A stretch of 64,000 nt of DNA from Heterohyrax brucei (Eukaryota > Chordata > Mammalia > Hyracoidea > Procaviidae), in contig CM053158.1 of assembly GCA_028571685.1 (NCBI GenBank), forward strand, positions 55,954,001 through 56,018,000, read 5' to 3'. Of this stretch, positions 33,341-43,649 are shown piece by piece. Numbering within the stretch: position 1 is the stretch's first letter; each line of letters opens with the position of its first letter. The position numbers and the translations under genes are program-made. The notes below the pieces were generated by a model. It made no database searches and was not told the DNA's origin. It saw nothing but the letters and a program-made list of their open reading frames with translations.

Positions 33341-34317
33341 AGAAGAAAAGACTCTTTGAAGGCTGCAAGGGTGGGAAGGGAAGGAGGGCGGGAGTGGGGA
33401 TGGTCTAGATTAGATGTTAGAAATTTGGTTGGGTGAAATCTGTGACAGCACACTTCAAAAAGAATATCAGTATTAACTGCACTTCAGCATAACACAATTA
33501 CTCTCCTCATCTTAACCCAACATTGCAAGGACAAGCAGCTGGGGTGGGGGACCAGGGACCACGCTCTCAGGGGAAATCGAGGCCAATTGGCACAACTAGT
33601 GTTTTGCTAAAAGAGTCGTCTGCACCCCACATTGGTGACTGGTGTGTGGGGTCTTAAACGCTGCCAAGCTACCATCTGAGGGTACAACAAATGGCCTCAA
33701 CTCAGCAGGAATGGATGATCACCAAGGACCAAAACGTCATGGGGGAAAGAGAACCCAGAAGATACAGAGACCCACATGAGTGGGTGACTACATTGACTTG
33801 TGACCAGAAGAACCACATGGTGCCTGGCCACCACCAGTGATAGCCATGATGGAGCTCACAAAGTTGAGTCTCATTGGCAACACAAGAATAAAAAGGGGTG
33901 CACCCTGAGATCTCCACTAAAAGACTACAGTTGATGGTCCAGGGGCCTAAGGGTTCCCCTGGGAGCATGGTCCCTGGCCCTGATGCTGCCCCTGTCCATA
34001 AATCATAATGGAGGTCAACTCTTTGGACAGGAATGGATTGGATTTGGCAACACAGAGTGACCATATCTTGTGTGCACTTTATGGTTTTATACATCAATAG
34101 GATGTTGTCCTGCTGACCTCTTATCGGAGGAAGGGGAGTGGGTTGAGAGGCAGAGACAGGAATTTGTTGAGAGGACAGGACGTGTATGGAGCAGAGAGGA
34201 AAGGTGTGCTGTCACCGGGCAGGGAGAGCAGTGGAAGCTGCATATAGGTGGACATGCAAATATATCTTGGAATGTACATTTTCATTCAATAATAAAAAAT
34301 ACAACTAAATTAAAAAA
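33340..34317 (+). other. L1 3' UTR and A tail
   Basis: Non-coding 3' part, also present in reverse at 48440-49420, 35206-35390 and 2686-2841. It includes a G-rich stretch (33370-33400: gggaagggaaggagggcggg), typical of L1 3' UTRs, and ends tcattcaataataaaaaata plus an A tail. The 131-codon minus-strand open frame at 33702-34097 is a shadow of this UTR. Confidence 0.85.
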
Positions 34318-34333
34318 AAAAATCCTCAGCAGC

Positions 34334-35204
34334 TACCCTTGTTTTCAATGTGTATGTGTCTCTATCACAGAACTTCTGCCAATTTAATTTTTTATAGATG
34401 TACAACTTACTGACACCATGTAAACAACATCCAAAACAGTCTTTAGAACATTTTCATTCCTCAGAATGTTCCTTTATACTCCTTCCTAGCCACGCTCTAC
34501 TCCCAGAAGTGACCACCATGCTGACTTCTGCCATCATAGACTGATTTCACCTTTGTGTACTTCATATAAACAGAATTATACAGCGTATATTTTTTATGTC
34601 TTGCTTGTTTTCATTAAACAATGTTTTTCTGATTCATGCACATTGCTGACTGTATTTGTAGTTAGTTCTCTTCTATTGCTGTGTAGTTTTCTATTGAATA
34701 AACATCACAATTTATTTATCCATTCTGCTGTTGATGGAAATTTGGATAGCTTCCAGTATGAACTATTATGAATAAAGCTCTAAAAACATCCATATAAAGT
34801 CTTTTTGAAGACACATTCACTTCTCATGAGTATATACGTAGCAACACGATTGCTGCATCATAGGAAACCAGAAAACCAAACCCACTGCCATAAAGTTAGT
34901 GTCAACTCAGAGTGACCTTATAGGATGGAGCAGAACTTTCCCGTTGGGTTCCCAAGAAGCAGCTGATGAGTTTGAACTGGTGGCCCTTCACTGTTTAACT
35001 ACTGGTTCATAGCATAGATGTATAATTATATTCATTAAAAACTGTAGTTTCCCAAAGTTGTTCCCTTTGCCATTCTCACCAACAAAATATTTACATTTCA
35101 GTTGTTCTACATGCTCACCAACACTTAATATTATCCATCTTTTTAATTTTAGCCATTCTGAGAAGTGTGTAGTGTTGGGCCATTTATTTTTAATTCTCAA
35201 AATC
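34334..35204 (-). mobile_element. Old L1, antisense (right half of the split element)
   Basis: Antisense L1M-type sequence: tccagaagtgaccaccatgc-like, cattaaacaatgtttttctg, attcatgcacattgctgact, tttatccattctgctgttga, ctattatgaataaagctcta, aacacgattgctgcatcata, and near the right end gttgttctacatgctcacca with tttttaattttagccattct. These are reversed ORF2 C-terminus and early 3' UTR. It fits as the continuation of 26485-27286. An AfroSINE splits it, and an L1 3' end follows at 35206. Confidence 0.75.
34864..34992 (-). mobile_element. AfroSINE, short type, antisense
   Basis: Contains aaccaaacccactgccataa, cagagtgaccttataggatg, agcagaactttcccgttggg and gatgagtttgaactggtggc in reverse. Head somewhat shortened. 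Confidence 0.85.
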
Positions 35205-35205
35205 T

Positions 35206-35390
35206 TTTTTTTTTATTATAACTGAGTGAAAATGTACATTCCCATATAAATTTACTTGCCCACCTATATGTAGCTTCCACTGCTCTCCCTGCCCGGTGAC
35301 AGCACACTATTTCTCTCTGCTCCATACATGTCTCAGCCTCCCAAATGTCTCCTTTCCTCTCCTCTCCACCCACTCTCCTTCCTCCAGCCT
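35206..35390 (-). mobile_element. L1 3' end, antisense, 5' truncated
   Basis: A T-rich tail then ataactgagtgaaaatgtac, cttccactgctctccctgcc, cggtgacagcacactatttc and tcctctccacccactctcct, closely similar to 48462-48634. Only about 185 bp of the 3' UTR inserted. Confidence 0.85.
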
Positions 35391-35830
35391 TGAAAGTAAT
35401 TAAGAATTACTCAATCAGAAGTGTTTAGGCTTTAGTAGGAATCTACTCTTTAAAATGAGGTCTTCGGACATCAATAAAAGTACAATTAAGGATGGTGGGG
35501 CTGAAAAACCCAGCAAGTGAAAGACTCAGTCCTCATCTCATCCTCCCCTCTTCTAAAAGTTCTCAAAGGTGGCATGCTTGCAGGTCATTTGGGGTCACAT
35601 TCTACAGAGCAGCAGGCACCTCCTTGGCAGAAAATCTTAGGCTTTTGGCTTCTGGTTAAAGTTGATGTTTACTTACGTACCTCTCTTGACAGAAAGAGCA
35701 AAACTACACACCCATTTATCTAGGAAGAGTGAATCAATGAGTCTTCTGCAAGTCATATAGCAATGCAAAGTACAAGAGTGCAGCAGGAAAAAGGTAAGTT
35801 TGGCCCACAGAAAACACTTCCAACACCATC
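35391..35830. other. No recognised feature
   Basis: No repeat or gene recognised in about 440 bp. Confidence 0.4.
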
Positions 35831-35832
35831 TT

Positions 35833-36510
35833 GTTTGCAGAGGAAGAGGCTTTTTAATTAGCTAGCAGTGCGGCGGATGGACTCAAGTCCAAAAAACAGT
35901 CGCAGACCCCATTCTATTATCAGACACATCTATTTACATGTTTTTCCCAGAAAGCAGACAAATGAATTTCCATATATTCTCTTAATTCTCTTAAAATACA
36001 CAGATTTTCATATTGCTTTTCTATTGGTCCAGCATACTTAAAGAGGCACTAGATAAGCAGTTAGCATTAAGTTACATGGGAAGAAGCTACCCTTTCCTTA
36101 GAAACCAGGCTTATCAGGGATTTCTATGAGTGGAGGAGGGAGCATCTTGGACTGGCACCGGAGAGAGACATCTGGACTTGAACATTCGCCTTAGAAACTG
36201 AGCTTATCTCAGGATCTCCATGGAGGGGGGTTAGGGAAACTGGCATCTGATGCCCCAAACCTGATTTAGGCATCAGGCAGAAAGCAGGCATTAATTCAAA
36301 TAGGATTTGGGAAGTTCCTCACAAAGCAAACTGTTGCCTTCTTATCTAAACAGTACAACAAAGGTTACTTCCTCAGGTGAACTCACCTCTCAGGGAGGAA
36401 AGTATGCAGGCCTGGGTGTGGGTGCAGAGGTCACATTCAGCAGGCCGGACCCCTCGTTTTCGAGGGTCTGATGTCATGCATTCTAGCTGTTTACAATCAC
36501 CCGTTCAGAG
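35833..36510 (-). mobile_element. Possible retroviral LTR fossil, antisense
   Basis: The stretch gcggatggactcaagtccaa, then aacagtcgcagaccccattc at the left, two direct repeats of about 93 bp (starting 36096 and 36189) and gggtctgatgtcatgcattc at the right have the look of a reversed LTR (R/U5 left, repeated U3 right). The ends and any target duplication are not fixed. It is unlike the ERVL/MaLR-like family elsewhere in the window. Alternatives are an unknown DNA repeat or unique sequence. Confidence 0.35.
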
Positions 36511-36774
36511 GCTCACAAGCCCTGCACCCAGGCCTTCTGGAATTTAAGTGGTATCTTCTTGAATGCTTTTTCTTCCTCTCTCAAGAGGAAGTGGAGGAGA
36601 GATGACAACAGGTGAATGCTCTTAACCCTGGAAGTGATGACCCATCCCTGATTTAGAGTATGGGGCTGACCATGGGGAGGGAAGCAATGGGGAAAAGGGA
36701 ATAACATTTGTTAAGTGCTACCAATGCACCAGGCATTATGAAAGAATTCTCCAACAGGCAATTTCTTTAATTCA

Positions 36775-36845
36775 GTGCTTACTTTGCTTACCAAATCATC
36801 TGTAGTGAACAATTTCACATTTTTTCACCACATCAAAGATTCTGC
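36775..36845 (+). repeat. Unassigned repeat family, copy A
   Basis: Contains gtgcttactttgcttaccaa, then tgtagtgaacaatttcacat and tttcaccacatcaaagattc. The same unit recurs at 36979, 37051 (inverted) and 38470. No family recognised. Confidence 0.6.
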
Positions 36846-36978
36846 TTCTAGGTATGGTTGGCCTCTGTCTCACTCCAAACCCCACAGCACCTTCCCACAA
36901 AACCAGAGCCTCTTTACAACTTTACAGCCCCTTCATGGGAGAAGACCCAGCAAGCAAAGTGAGAAAGAGCTTCCTTGT

Positions 36979-37115
36979 GATTACTTGCTAACCTATAGAG
37001 AACAATTTCACATGGGTTTCACCACATGAAAGATGTGAATGCACATAAAGACATGGTGAAAACCATGTGAAATTGTTCACTGCTGATGATATGGTAAGCA
37101 AGGTAAGTGCTTACT
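36979..37115. repeat. Unassigned repeat family, palindromic pair (copies B and C)
   Basis: Copy B (36979-37040) reads acttgctaacctatagagaa, then caatttcacatgggtttcac and cacatgaaag. Copy C (37051-37115) is its reverse complement in layout: acatggtgaaaaccatgtga, aattgttcactgctgatgat, atggtaagcaaggtaagtgc. They are separated by about 10 bp, so the pair could fold as a hairpin with imperfect arms of about 60 bp. Confidence 0.7.
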
Positions 37116-37194
37116 TTGCCTCTTGGACTGTCTGCCCGTGCAAGAAGCATTTATGTAGATACAGCCTTGAATCTAATTAGGTCTTCAACAAAAT

Positions 37195-37320
37195 AGAGTC
37201 TATCATTCCATTTTATGAGATGGAAACTGAGGCTCAGGGGTATTTAGGAGCTTTAACTACAAGTCCCAGGTCAGAATGCACCGAGGACTACAGACTTGTG
37301 TCTTATAAGGAGATACATAA
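37195..37320 (-). mobile_element. MIR SINE fragment, antisense
   Basis: The blocks atcattccattttatgagat, ggaaactgaggctcaggggt and caagtcccaggtcagaatgc are reversed MIR core. A matching piece (taagtgctaccaatgcacca, ggcattatgaaagaattctc) lies at 36710-36760, just before the repeat copies at 36775-37115. That suggests the copies lie within an old MIR. Confidence 0.65.
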
Positions 37321-37968
37321 ATTTAGAGATAATATGAACATTATGCATACATTACCCCAGAAAATCCTTTGAGTTGCCCACAAAGTAGGGCATATCTGGC
37401 TTGATGTAATTATTATGCACATTAAAGCTCAAGAATCACTATGTTAGGCTAAAATAAAAAACAAGAAAATCATATGCAGATGTTAGGGCTCTCTACCCCT
37501 TGCATCTTAACATGTTTATCAAATGTTTAGCAGTGAATAGGGACAGAAGAATCACCTTAAGCATTCCTCCTGTGTGCAGGGTTTACACATCTGGTTAAAT
37601 ATTCATCCTCTACAATCATAAAATATGTTACACTTATTTATTTTTCTAAGAATTCTAGAATGTAGTAAAATTACAGCTTCTAGAAAGGTAGTTATCTTCT
37701 AACTCATTCCCAAATTAAATGTATGACACATATTTCTTCAGTCTTATGAATTAACCTGAGGTTTGCAGAGATTTAAGAAACAGGTTCAAAGCCCTAGTGT
37801 GAGGGCCAGAAAACAAACCCAGTTCATCTAACTGCAAGCTCAGGCTGATAGACCACTCCATGATGAATCAGCTAACCAACAGTTCAATCACAAAGGACCT
37901 AGAATCAACTTACCTGAAATTTTACATTTTATATACTTCAGACCCCTTAGACAAAAAAAAGCTAGGGG
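37321..37968. other. No recognised feature
   Basis: About 650 bp, AT-rich, with no repeat that I can name. Confidence 0.4.
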
Positions 37969-37974
37969 TAGTGG

Positions 37975-38118
37975 ATGTGAACCAAACTCATTACCATCAT
38001 GTCAATTCTGACTCATAGCAACCCTACAGGACAGAGTAGAACTGCCCCATAGGGTTTACAAGGAGTGGCAGGTGGATTCAAGCTGTCATCCTTTTGGTTA
38101 CCAGCCAAGCTCTTACAG
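37975..38118 (-). mobile_element. AfroSINE, short type, antisense
   Basis: Contains ttaccatcatgtcaattctg, actcatagcaaccctacagg, acagagtagaactgccccat, agggtttacaaggagtggca, then the worn head. Confidence 0.9.
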
Positions 38119-38425
38119 ATACATTAGGCAAATGTTCTATTCACTTGAGAATGAAGGCCAACAATTCTCCTCTGCACAAACAAGATGCCTTGATTCTGCT
38201 GTGATGCTCAGAATGGACAGTACGCTTACCTTTGGTTATACCCAACTGTGGACAAGTCTATGAGTTGGCTATGACCACACCCCCCTTCTCGCACTCAAGA
38301 AAGCTGCATCACAAGGTAGTTAAGGTGACAGTGCCTGGAGAACTCTGAAATTCTCAATTTTATGTCAAGATGTAAATCATCTACTAATAGCTGTCTTTTA
38401 ACTAGAGATTGTTTATGGTAACAGG
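38119..38425. other. No recognised feature
   Basis: About 300 bp with no repeat recognised. Confidence 0.4.
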
Positions 38426-38426
38426 G

Positions 38427-38560
38427 ATGGATTAACAACTAAGTGAGCTATGCATGGACTTATTTGCATTCACTAATCTGTAGTGCGGAATTTCACATGG
38501 GTTCACCACCTGTGTTTACTAAACTGTAGTGCACTATTTCACACTTACTAAGTAAGTACA
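38427..38560 (+). repeat. Unassigned repeat family, copies D and E
   Basis: Two degraded units in tandem: cactaatctgtagtgcggaa with tttcacatgggttcaccacc (D), then tactaaactgtagtgcacta with tttcacacttactaag (E). They match the unit at 36775 and 36979. The preceding ggatggattaacaactaagt may belong to the same element. Confidence 0.55.
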
Positions 38561-38734
38561 AATCAGCCTGCGTGAACCTTGCTTTTTGGGTACTCCATCC
38601 CTGGTGACATACCCCATAATTTATCAGGACACATGAGAACCTCTAGCCTTATGAAATGTAATGCCCATCCCTGTGACAATGACACACACATGTGACTTTA
38701 AGGGGACAATCATAAATCTCTTGAGGATAAGCTC

Positions 38735-38940
38735 AAGAAAGAGTAAGAGTTAAGACTTTCTGGGTTGAAATCCCGGCTTCATTTCAGAGTATTTCTTTGA
38801 ACTTGGTTGTTTTTGTTTTGTTTTGTTTTTTGTTTCCAGATCTCACTTTTCTCATCTGTAAAATGGGATGACAATCATTCCTGATTCATGGGTGAAGACT
38901 GAATAAAATAATGCATATAACATGCTTAAAATCACTTAGC
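38735..38940 (+). mobile_element. MIR SINE
   Basis: Sense order gagttaagactttctgggtt, gaaatcccggcttcatttca, ctcatctgtaaaatgggatg, aaaatcacttagcacatact, with a (TTTTG)n-like expansion near 38808-38830. Confidence 0.8.
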
Positions 38941-39152
38941 ACATACTCAAAAAACTGTGCTGTGGAGTTGATTCCAACTCATAGCCACCCTATAGACAGA
39001 GCACAGCTGGCCCACAGGGTTTCCAAGGCTGTAAATCTTTACAGAAGCAGACTGCCACATCTTTCTCCCACAGTGTGGCTCATGGGTTTAAAGCAAAGGA
39101 CCTTCAGGTCAGCAGCTGAGAGCTGTAACTGCTGTGGCACTAGAACTTCTAA
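38941..39152 (-). mobile_element. AfroSINE, medium type, antisense
   Basis: From aaaactgtgctgtggagttg through actcatagccaccctataga, ccacagggtttccaaggctg, ttacagaagcagactgccac and atctttctcccacagtgtgg to the worn head ctgctgtggcactaga. Confidence 0.9.
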
Positions 39153-39479
39153 CTAGCACATAGTAAGTGTTAAAAGTGTTAAGAAAATGTAAGGTGGAAA
39201 AAAATAATCAGGAAAGTTAGGTAGGAAATGTGAATACTGTCTACTGTTCTACATAAAGAAACAGTTCCTTTCAGGATTAAAGAAGCACCCTCTTTTTTAC
39301 ACGAAAAGGCTGTTAAAGGTAGTTTTCATTATCCTGATGCACAAAGGGGTAGTTAAAGTGCTTTGATAAGAAGGAAACCAAATGATATTAGATGCATCAT
39401 CACAAGGTTAACATGAAGGTCAGAGAGATTTCTGAACAAGGAGACATCCACACCTTTGCTGTACATCGGGTTGGAAGAG

Positions 39480-39720
39480 GCAGCACAATCCAGTGTAGCT
39501 CAGTCTCCAGCAGAGTCGGCACTGGGCTGGAAAGCTAAATTCTAGTCCCTGCTGTGCAACCATAAACAAATCACTGCACCAACCATGATCCTCAGTTTTC
39601 TTATCTGTAAAATGGGGATAATAACTGTAATTACACCATAAGGTAGCTATGCAAAAATATATACCAAGAACTCAAGACGGTTCCTGATTCATGGTCAACA
39701 AGTGTTCAATATCTACTGAC
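39480..39720 (+). mobile_element. MIR SINE
   Basis: Sense order: ctgctgtgcaaccataaaca, cctcagttttcttatctgta, aaatggggataataactgta, ataaggtagctatgcaaaaa, ttcatggtcaacaagtgttc. Confidence 0.75.
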
Positions 39721-40404
39721 TAATGATTATCAACAAAAATAAAAATGAAAAGATAACAAAGCACTCACTTCTGTGACTTAGAAATAGTCTTGATAACTTA
39801 ATCTAGTGGAAATCAAAGTAATAGAAAAATGGCACCACAAATGCATTTACTCTTTGAAGTAGCACAGATAATACCCAAATGTGAGAGTGTTTCTTTCCAC
39901 AGAAGAAACAATGCAAACTTGTTTGCTCCAACAGAGCCATCGCATCACATAAAAATCCCTGCGGCCTGAGTTTTAAAACAGATGACAGCTTCTGTATGAC
40001 AATGAGTATTTGAGAATTCTTGCCATAATGGACTACATCATTGAGTCCCTGAATAATCTGATTATGAAGTCTAAATTGGCTACAATTCACTTATATGGCT
40101 ACTGTGCTACATATAAATAAGATTAAATACCCTAATTGTATTCTCTTGATCTCCCTCTTGCAAAGGTAGCTATATGCTCCATTAGAACCAGTTAACATGA
40201 AAACTGGTACCCGGTAAAATCAAAACATCTGAAATAACTGATTCTAGAGCCTGATGTCATTGCATGTTTTAATAGTCTTGATTTCAAAAGACACTAAAGA
40301 AACAAACAAAAAAACGCTTAGTATCTTATGAAGACAATTTGAAGGGCAATGGGGTATAGCAGGACAAACAAACACTGAGTCAGCAATTGGAGGTTCTAGT
40401 CTCC
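39721..40404. other. No recognised feature
   Basis: About 0.7 kb with no repeat recognised. A 95-codon minus-strand open frame at 39803-40090 has no known motif. Confidence 0.4.
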
Positions 40405-40616
40405 AAACAAGGAGCTCTCATGTCATAATGTATAAAAGCTCAGCTACTAATAACACGGTCAGTGGTTCGAACTCACCATCCCCTCTGAGGAAGAAAAGAC
40501 CTAGAGATCCACTCCTGTCAAGATTACAGCTTAGGAAACTCTTTGGGGCAATTCTATCTGTCCTCCACAGTTCCTGTGAGTCAGAATCTGCTTGATAGGA
40601 CACAACAATAAAAAGC
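40405..40616 (+). mobile_element. AfroSINE, medium type
   Basis: The worn head (agctctcatgtcataatgta, cggtcagtggttcgaactca) leads to cactcctgtcaagattacag, ttaggaaactctttggggca, cctgtgagtcagaatctgct and ggacacaacaataa. Confidence 0.85.
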
Positions 40617-40671
40617 AGCCTCAAAAAACCTTTCGGAATGTGTAATTGAAGTATTTGTTTTTTTATAATGT

Positions 40672-40830
40672 ATAAAACTGAACCTATTACTATTAGTCCA
40701 ACTCATAAGGACTGTATAGGCCAGAGTAGAATTGCTCCATGGAGTTTCCAAGGAGAGGCTGAAGGATTCAAACCACCGACCTTTCATTTAGTAGCTGAAT
40801 GCTTAACCACTGCCCACCAACATCCCCATA
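40672..40830 (-). mobile_element. AfroSINE, short type, antisense
   Basis: Contains ttagtccaactcataaggac, gccagagtagaattgctcca, tggagtttccaaggagaggc and aatgcttaaccactgcccac. Confidence 0.85.
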
Positions 40831-40844
40831 ATATATGAGGTGGC

Positions 40845-41170
40845 CAGTTTATATCCATTCTCCCCTTTAAACTCTCTGAGCTTCAATGTGCTAATCTGTA
40901 AAACTTCAATTAAAAATATTTATTATGCCTAGCATATGGGACTGTTATAAGAATCAAAGTAGATGATGTATATAAACTTCAAAACACAATTTATAATTTA
41001 TTAGAGATTATAGATTTGTTACTCAGTAACTTGCACACCATCATATAGACCAACAACATCAAAAAAGTTACCACTTATGAAATATTACATCGTTTAAAAC
41101 CCCAAACAACTCTGGAAGACAGACACTGTTGCCACGGCCATTAACTATCTGGGATATTGAGAGACACAGG
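40845..41170 (+). mobile_element. MIR remnants
   Basis: 40845-40990 follows the sense MIR order (aactctctgagcttcaatgt, gctaatctgtaaaacttcaa, gggactgttataagaatcaa). 41060-41170 looks like a reversed MIR piece (accccaaacaactctggaag, atattgagagacacaggagt). Both are strongly diverged. Confidence 0.5.
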
Positions 41171-41999
41171 AGTTAATTTCCCAAAAAACAAAAAGACTAT
41201 AAGAGCTAGGATTTTTCTTGAAGAAACTGAGCAGTATTCAAAGAGTGAATAAATTTCTATCATTGTCATTTTATTCCAATTTCTCATATGGACTAAGCAA
41301 AATGCAACCCCAGCTTTGGAATTCTCTCCAATACCTGGAGTTGCATGACCCAGGTAATGAATTCAGGAGTGTGGTTAACTTGGGTTCATTTCCTCATCAA
41401 AATCTTTCTAACCAGCCTGTTGTGCAGCAGAAGGGCCCAGTTAATCCGCAGTCAACACATTGACCCAATTTCCTTAAAAGTGAAGCTACAGTTGCCTTGT
41501 AATGGTGGGCTGCTATTTATACCCAAGTTTCTGTCTAACCATTATGGTACCCTGCCTCAAGATCACTCTGTACTACTGGGGGATTCCCTAATCAGCTTGC
41601 ATTTGTCAAGACTGTGCAATGCTAAGACTACCTAACAATGAACCACAAAGCCTAGCAGGAGCAATGCCACTAACTTTGTAACCTACAAAGAGTGACTGCC
41701 AGCCAGGGTTGTTAAAGGGATCAATGGTATTGAAAGGATGAGTTGTAGTGAGTGGAGTATTGAGCACGGAAAAGAGTGAAGGACAATTATAGTCCCACTG
41801 GAAAACCAGTGTTAGAGAGGTCATTGCTGAAAGATGTCTCGGTCCCCCTTTTTAAAAGTCCTTTTATGCTTGATTACAGTTCTTTTTCCTCTCCATTATT
41901 CTGTTTTCTCAAGTGGTTCTTTTAGAATCTTAATGACAGGGAAAAGCACCACCCAGCATGATGAGGTGCTGGCTCTTAACCTCTTTTTATCTTTCGGAG
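41171..41999. other. No recognised feature
   Basis: About 0.8 kb without a repeat that I recognise. Open frames at 41218-41463, 41345-41635 and 41834-42037 are overlapping or unsupported. Confidence 0.4.
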
Positions 42000-42112
42000 A
42001 TGAGCTGAACTCCTCCGCCTCCCAATCTGCCTGGTAGTTAAAGGTTATAGCAGCAGTGTCTACCTTCCAGAGCTGTTTGGAGATTTAAATGACATAATAT
42101 TTAATAAATAGA
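42000..42112 (+). mobile_element. MIR-like fragment
   Basis: gtctaccttccagagctgtt, tggagatttaaatgacataa and tatttaataaata follow the MIR 3' half, weakly. Confidence 0.4.
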
Positions 42113-42854
42113 AATGATCTCGATGATTTTTCCATCCTGTATAGAAAGCTAGATGGAGTGGAGTATTTGGGAAGGCAAGAGCGCTATACAAGACTCAAAC
42201 CCGCACGTTAGAGAAAACACACAATTCTACAGTTGTACATCATTAAGGGTATAAACTGAAATTCCCCCAAAATCAAGGAATGAGAAACGTGATAGTTCTC
42301 TAGGTGGCATTCATTTCCCTGCTGTTCTATATACTGTGAAATGAACAACATGTTGAGCTGTCCGCACAAGCCCAGCTAATAACCAGGAATAAAACCGACA
42401 TGCAAAGCTCCCATGTTATGCCTTAAAGTGAAATGGAAAACCATCAGCTTGGTATTTCCGTGCTTTTATGAGATTTCTATTTGACAGAGGAAATTTCTTT
42501 TGGGTAAATGTTTTTGAATTTTACTTCCAGGAAGGAAGAGAGGAGGAGAAGGAACGTTTTCTTCTTCTCTGACCTTTCGTAGGTGATGCTTATGTATGAG
42601 TCTATTTCACCCAGTGATAAGGTCTAGAGGAGTAGAATCTATGCCTTAGTCATCTCTATATAGCTCACAGCACAGAGCACAGTCATGTAAAAAGTCAAAG
42701 CAAATGTACGTCTCTTGATAAGATAGATGATTTAGATGGTTTGAAGGAGGGGTAGGTTAATCCAAGAAAGAACACCTGTGCAAGTTCCATGGTTTGTAAA
42801 CTTTGCAATGCTTCAGAACTGACAGAAGAGCTGTCTAAACCCAATGAGGAGCCG
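42113..42854. other. No recognised feature
   Basis: Unique-looking sequence of 0.7 kb. A weak L2-like piece (gaatctatgccttagtcatc, tagctcacagcacagagcac) lies at 42635-42700. Confidence 0.4.
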
Positions 42855-43137
42855 TTGTTGGTTTAGTGGTGGCATTCTTACCTTCCATTTGGGAGATCCA
42901 GGTTTGATTCTCTAGCCAAGGCACCTCAGTGTAGCCATTGCCTATCTGTCAGTGGAGGCTTGCATGTTGCTATGATGCTAAACAAGTTTCAGACTAAGAC
43001 TGACTAGGAAGAAAGCTCTAGTGATCTACTTCTGAAAACCAAGCCAGTGAAAACCCTGTGGCTCTCAATGGTCCAACATAGTTGTGGATGTGGTAGCCAG
43101 GAGTTGAGGGCCAACTCAGCTGGTAACTAACAACAAA
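42855..43137 (+). mobile_element. AfroSINE variant with tRNA-Gly-like head and RTE 5'/3' ends
   Basis: The head ttggtttagtggtggcattc, then ttaccttccatttgggagat and ccaggtttgattctct resembles a tRNA-Gly gene (A box, CC anticodon-arm region, B box) but is too diverged to be one. The body repeats the RTE 5' end: tgtcagtggaggcttgcatg, ttgctatgatgctaaacaag, tcagactaagactgactagg, aagaaagctctagtgatcta. The 3' end is RTE-like: gagggccaactcagctggta, then actaacaacaa. Confidence 0.85.
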
Positions 43138-43648
43138 GCCATTGAATCAGAATTTCCAGCAAAGGGCCCTGTGTAATCTAAATATTAGGAAAAGGTTTTC
43201 TTCAGTTGAATATTTTGTAGCCAGTTTAGTTTTAGTTTGTACAATGGTGCCATGGCTTTATATTTTAGTATCTCTGTCTAGATGGAAAACCTTGCCTCGC
43301 ATACACAATACTTTAAATGAACAATATTAAAAATAGAAAGGCAGCATAAATACAAAAATTACTAAAACCCCATGCATATAAAACAAGTATGATGATACAC
43401 TGGTAATAGTTGAACCAGTGTGGCTTGTACCAAGAACTCATTATATTATTCCTTACAATTTTCTATGTATGTGAAATTCTTAATAATGAAACATTTAAAA
43501 AATAAATCCGTCCAGAGATACGTTTTATTGCCTATGAAATTAGGAAACATTACAAGCTGATAATATCCATTGTTGGTGAGAGTGGGGGGAAAAGGAAACT
43601 CTTATATACTGTTGATGGGAATAAAAATGATTATGACAGTATCTATGG
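43138..43648. other. No recognised feature
   Basis: AT-rich, without a repeat that I recognise. The stretch tgtgaaattcttaataatga near 43468 is reminiscent of an old LINE 3' end. Confidence 0.35.
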
Positions 43649-43649
43649 A

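Larger units (their letters stand above)
27303..34317 (+). mobile_element. Full-length L1 LINE, inactive, with internal duplication and deletion
   Basis: A 7.0-kb L1 bounded by the 16-bp duplication described at 27287. It holds a 5' UTR (27303-27961), ORF1 (27962-28776), an intergenic part, ORF2 (from about 29310), a 3' UTR (about 33340-34300) and an A tail. Two structural oddities stand out. About 820 bp of the ORF2 thumb/C-terminal region occurs twice (31520-32308 and about 32330-32960). About 0.6 kb is missing near 32975 relative to the L1 at 48440-50460. Many stops and frameshifts make it inactive. Small ORFs in this stretch are pieces of ORF1 and ORF2. Confidence 0.9.

Noticed and set aside
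33702-34097. 131-codon minus-strand open frame
   Set aside because: Antisense to the L1 3' UTR. Similar frames appear on other copies of the same UTR (for example 48846-49115).
42858-42915. Possible tRNA-Gly gene
   Set aside because: The tRNA-like part is the head of a SINE and continues into an RTE-like body. The cloverleaf arms are degraded and there is no terminator. All other tRNA-like boxes in the window are SINE heads.
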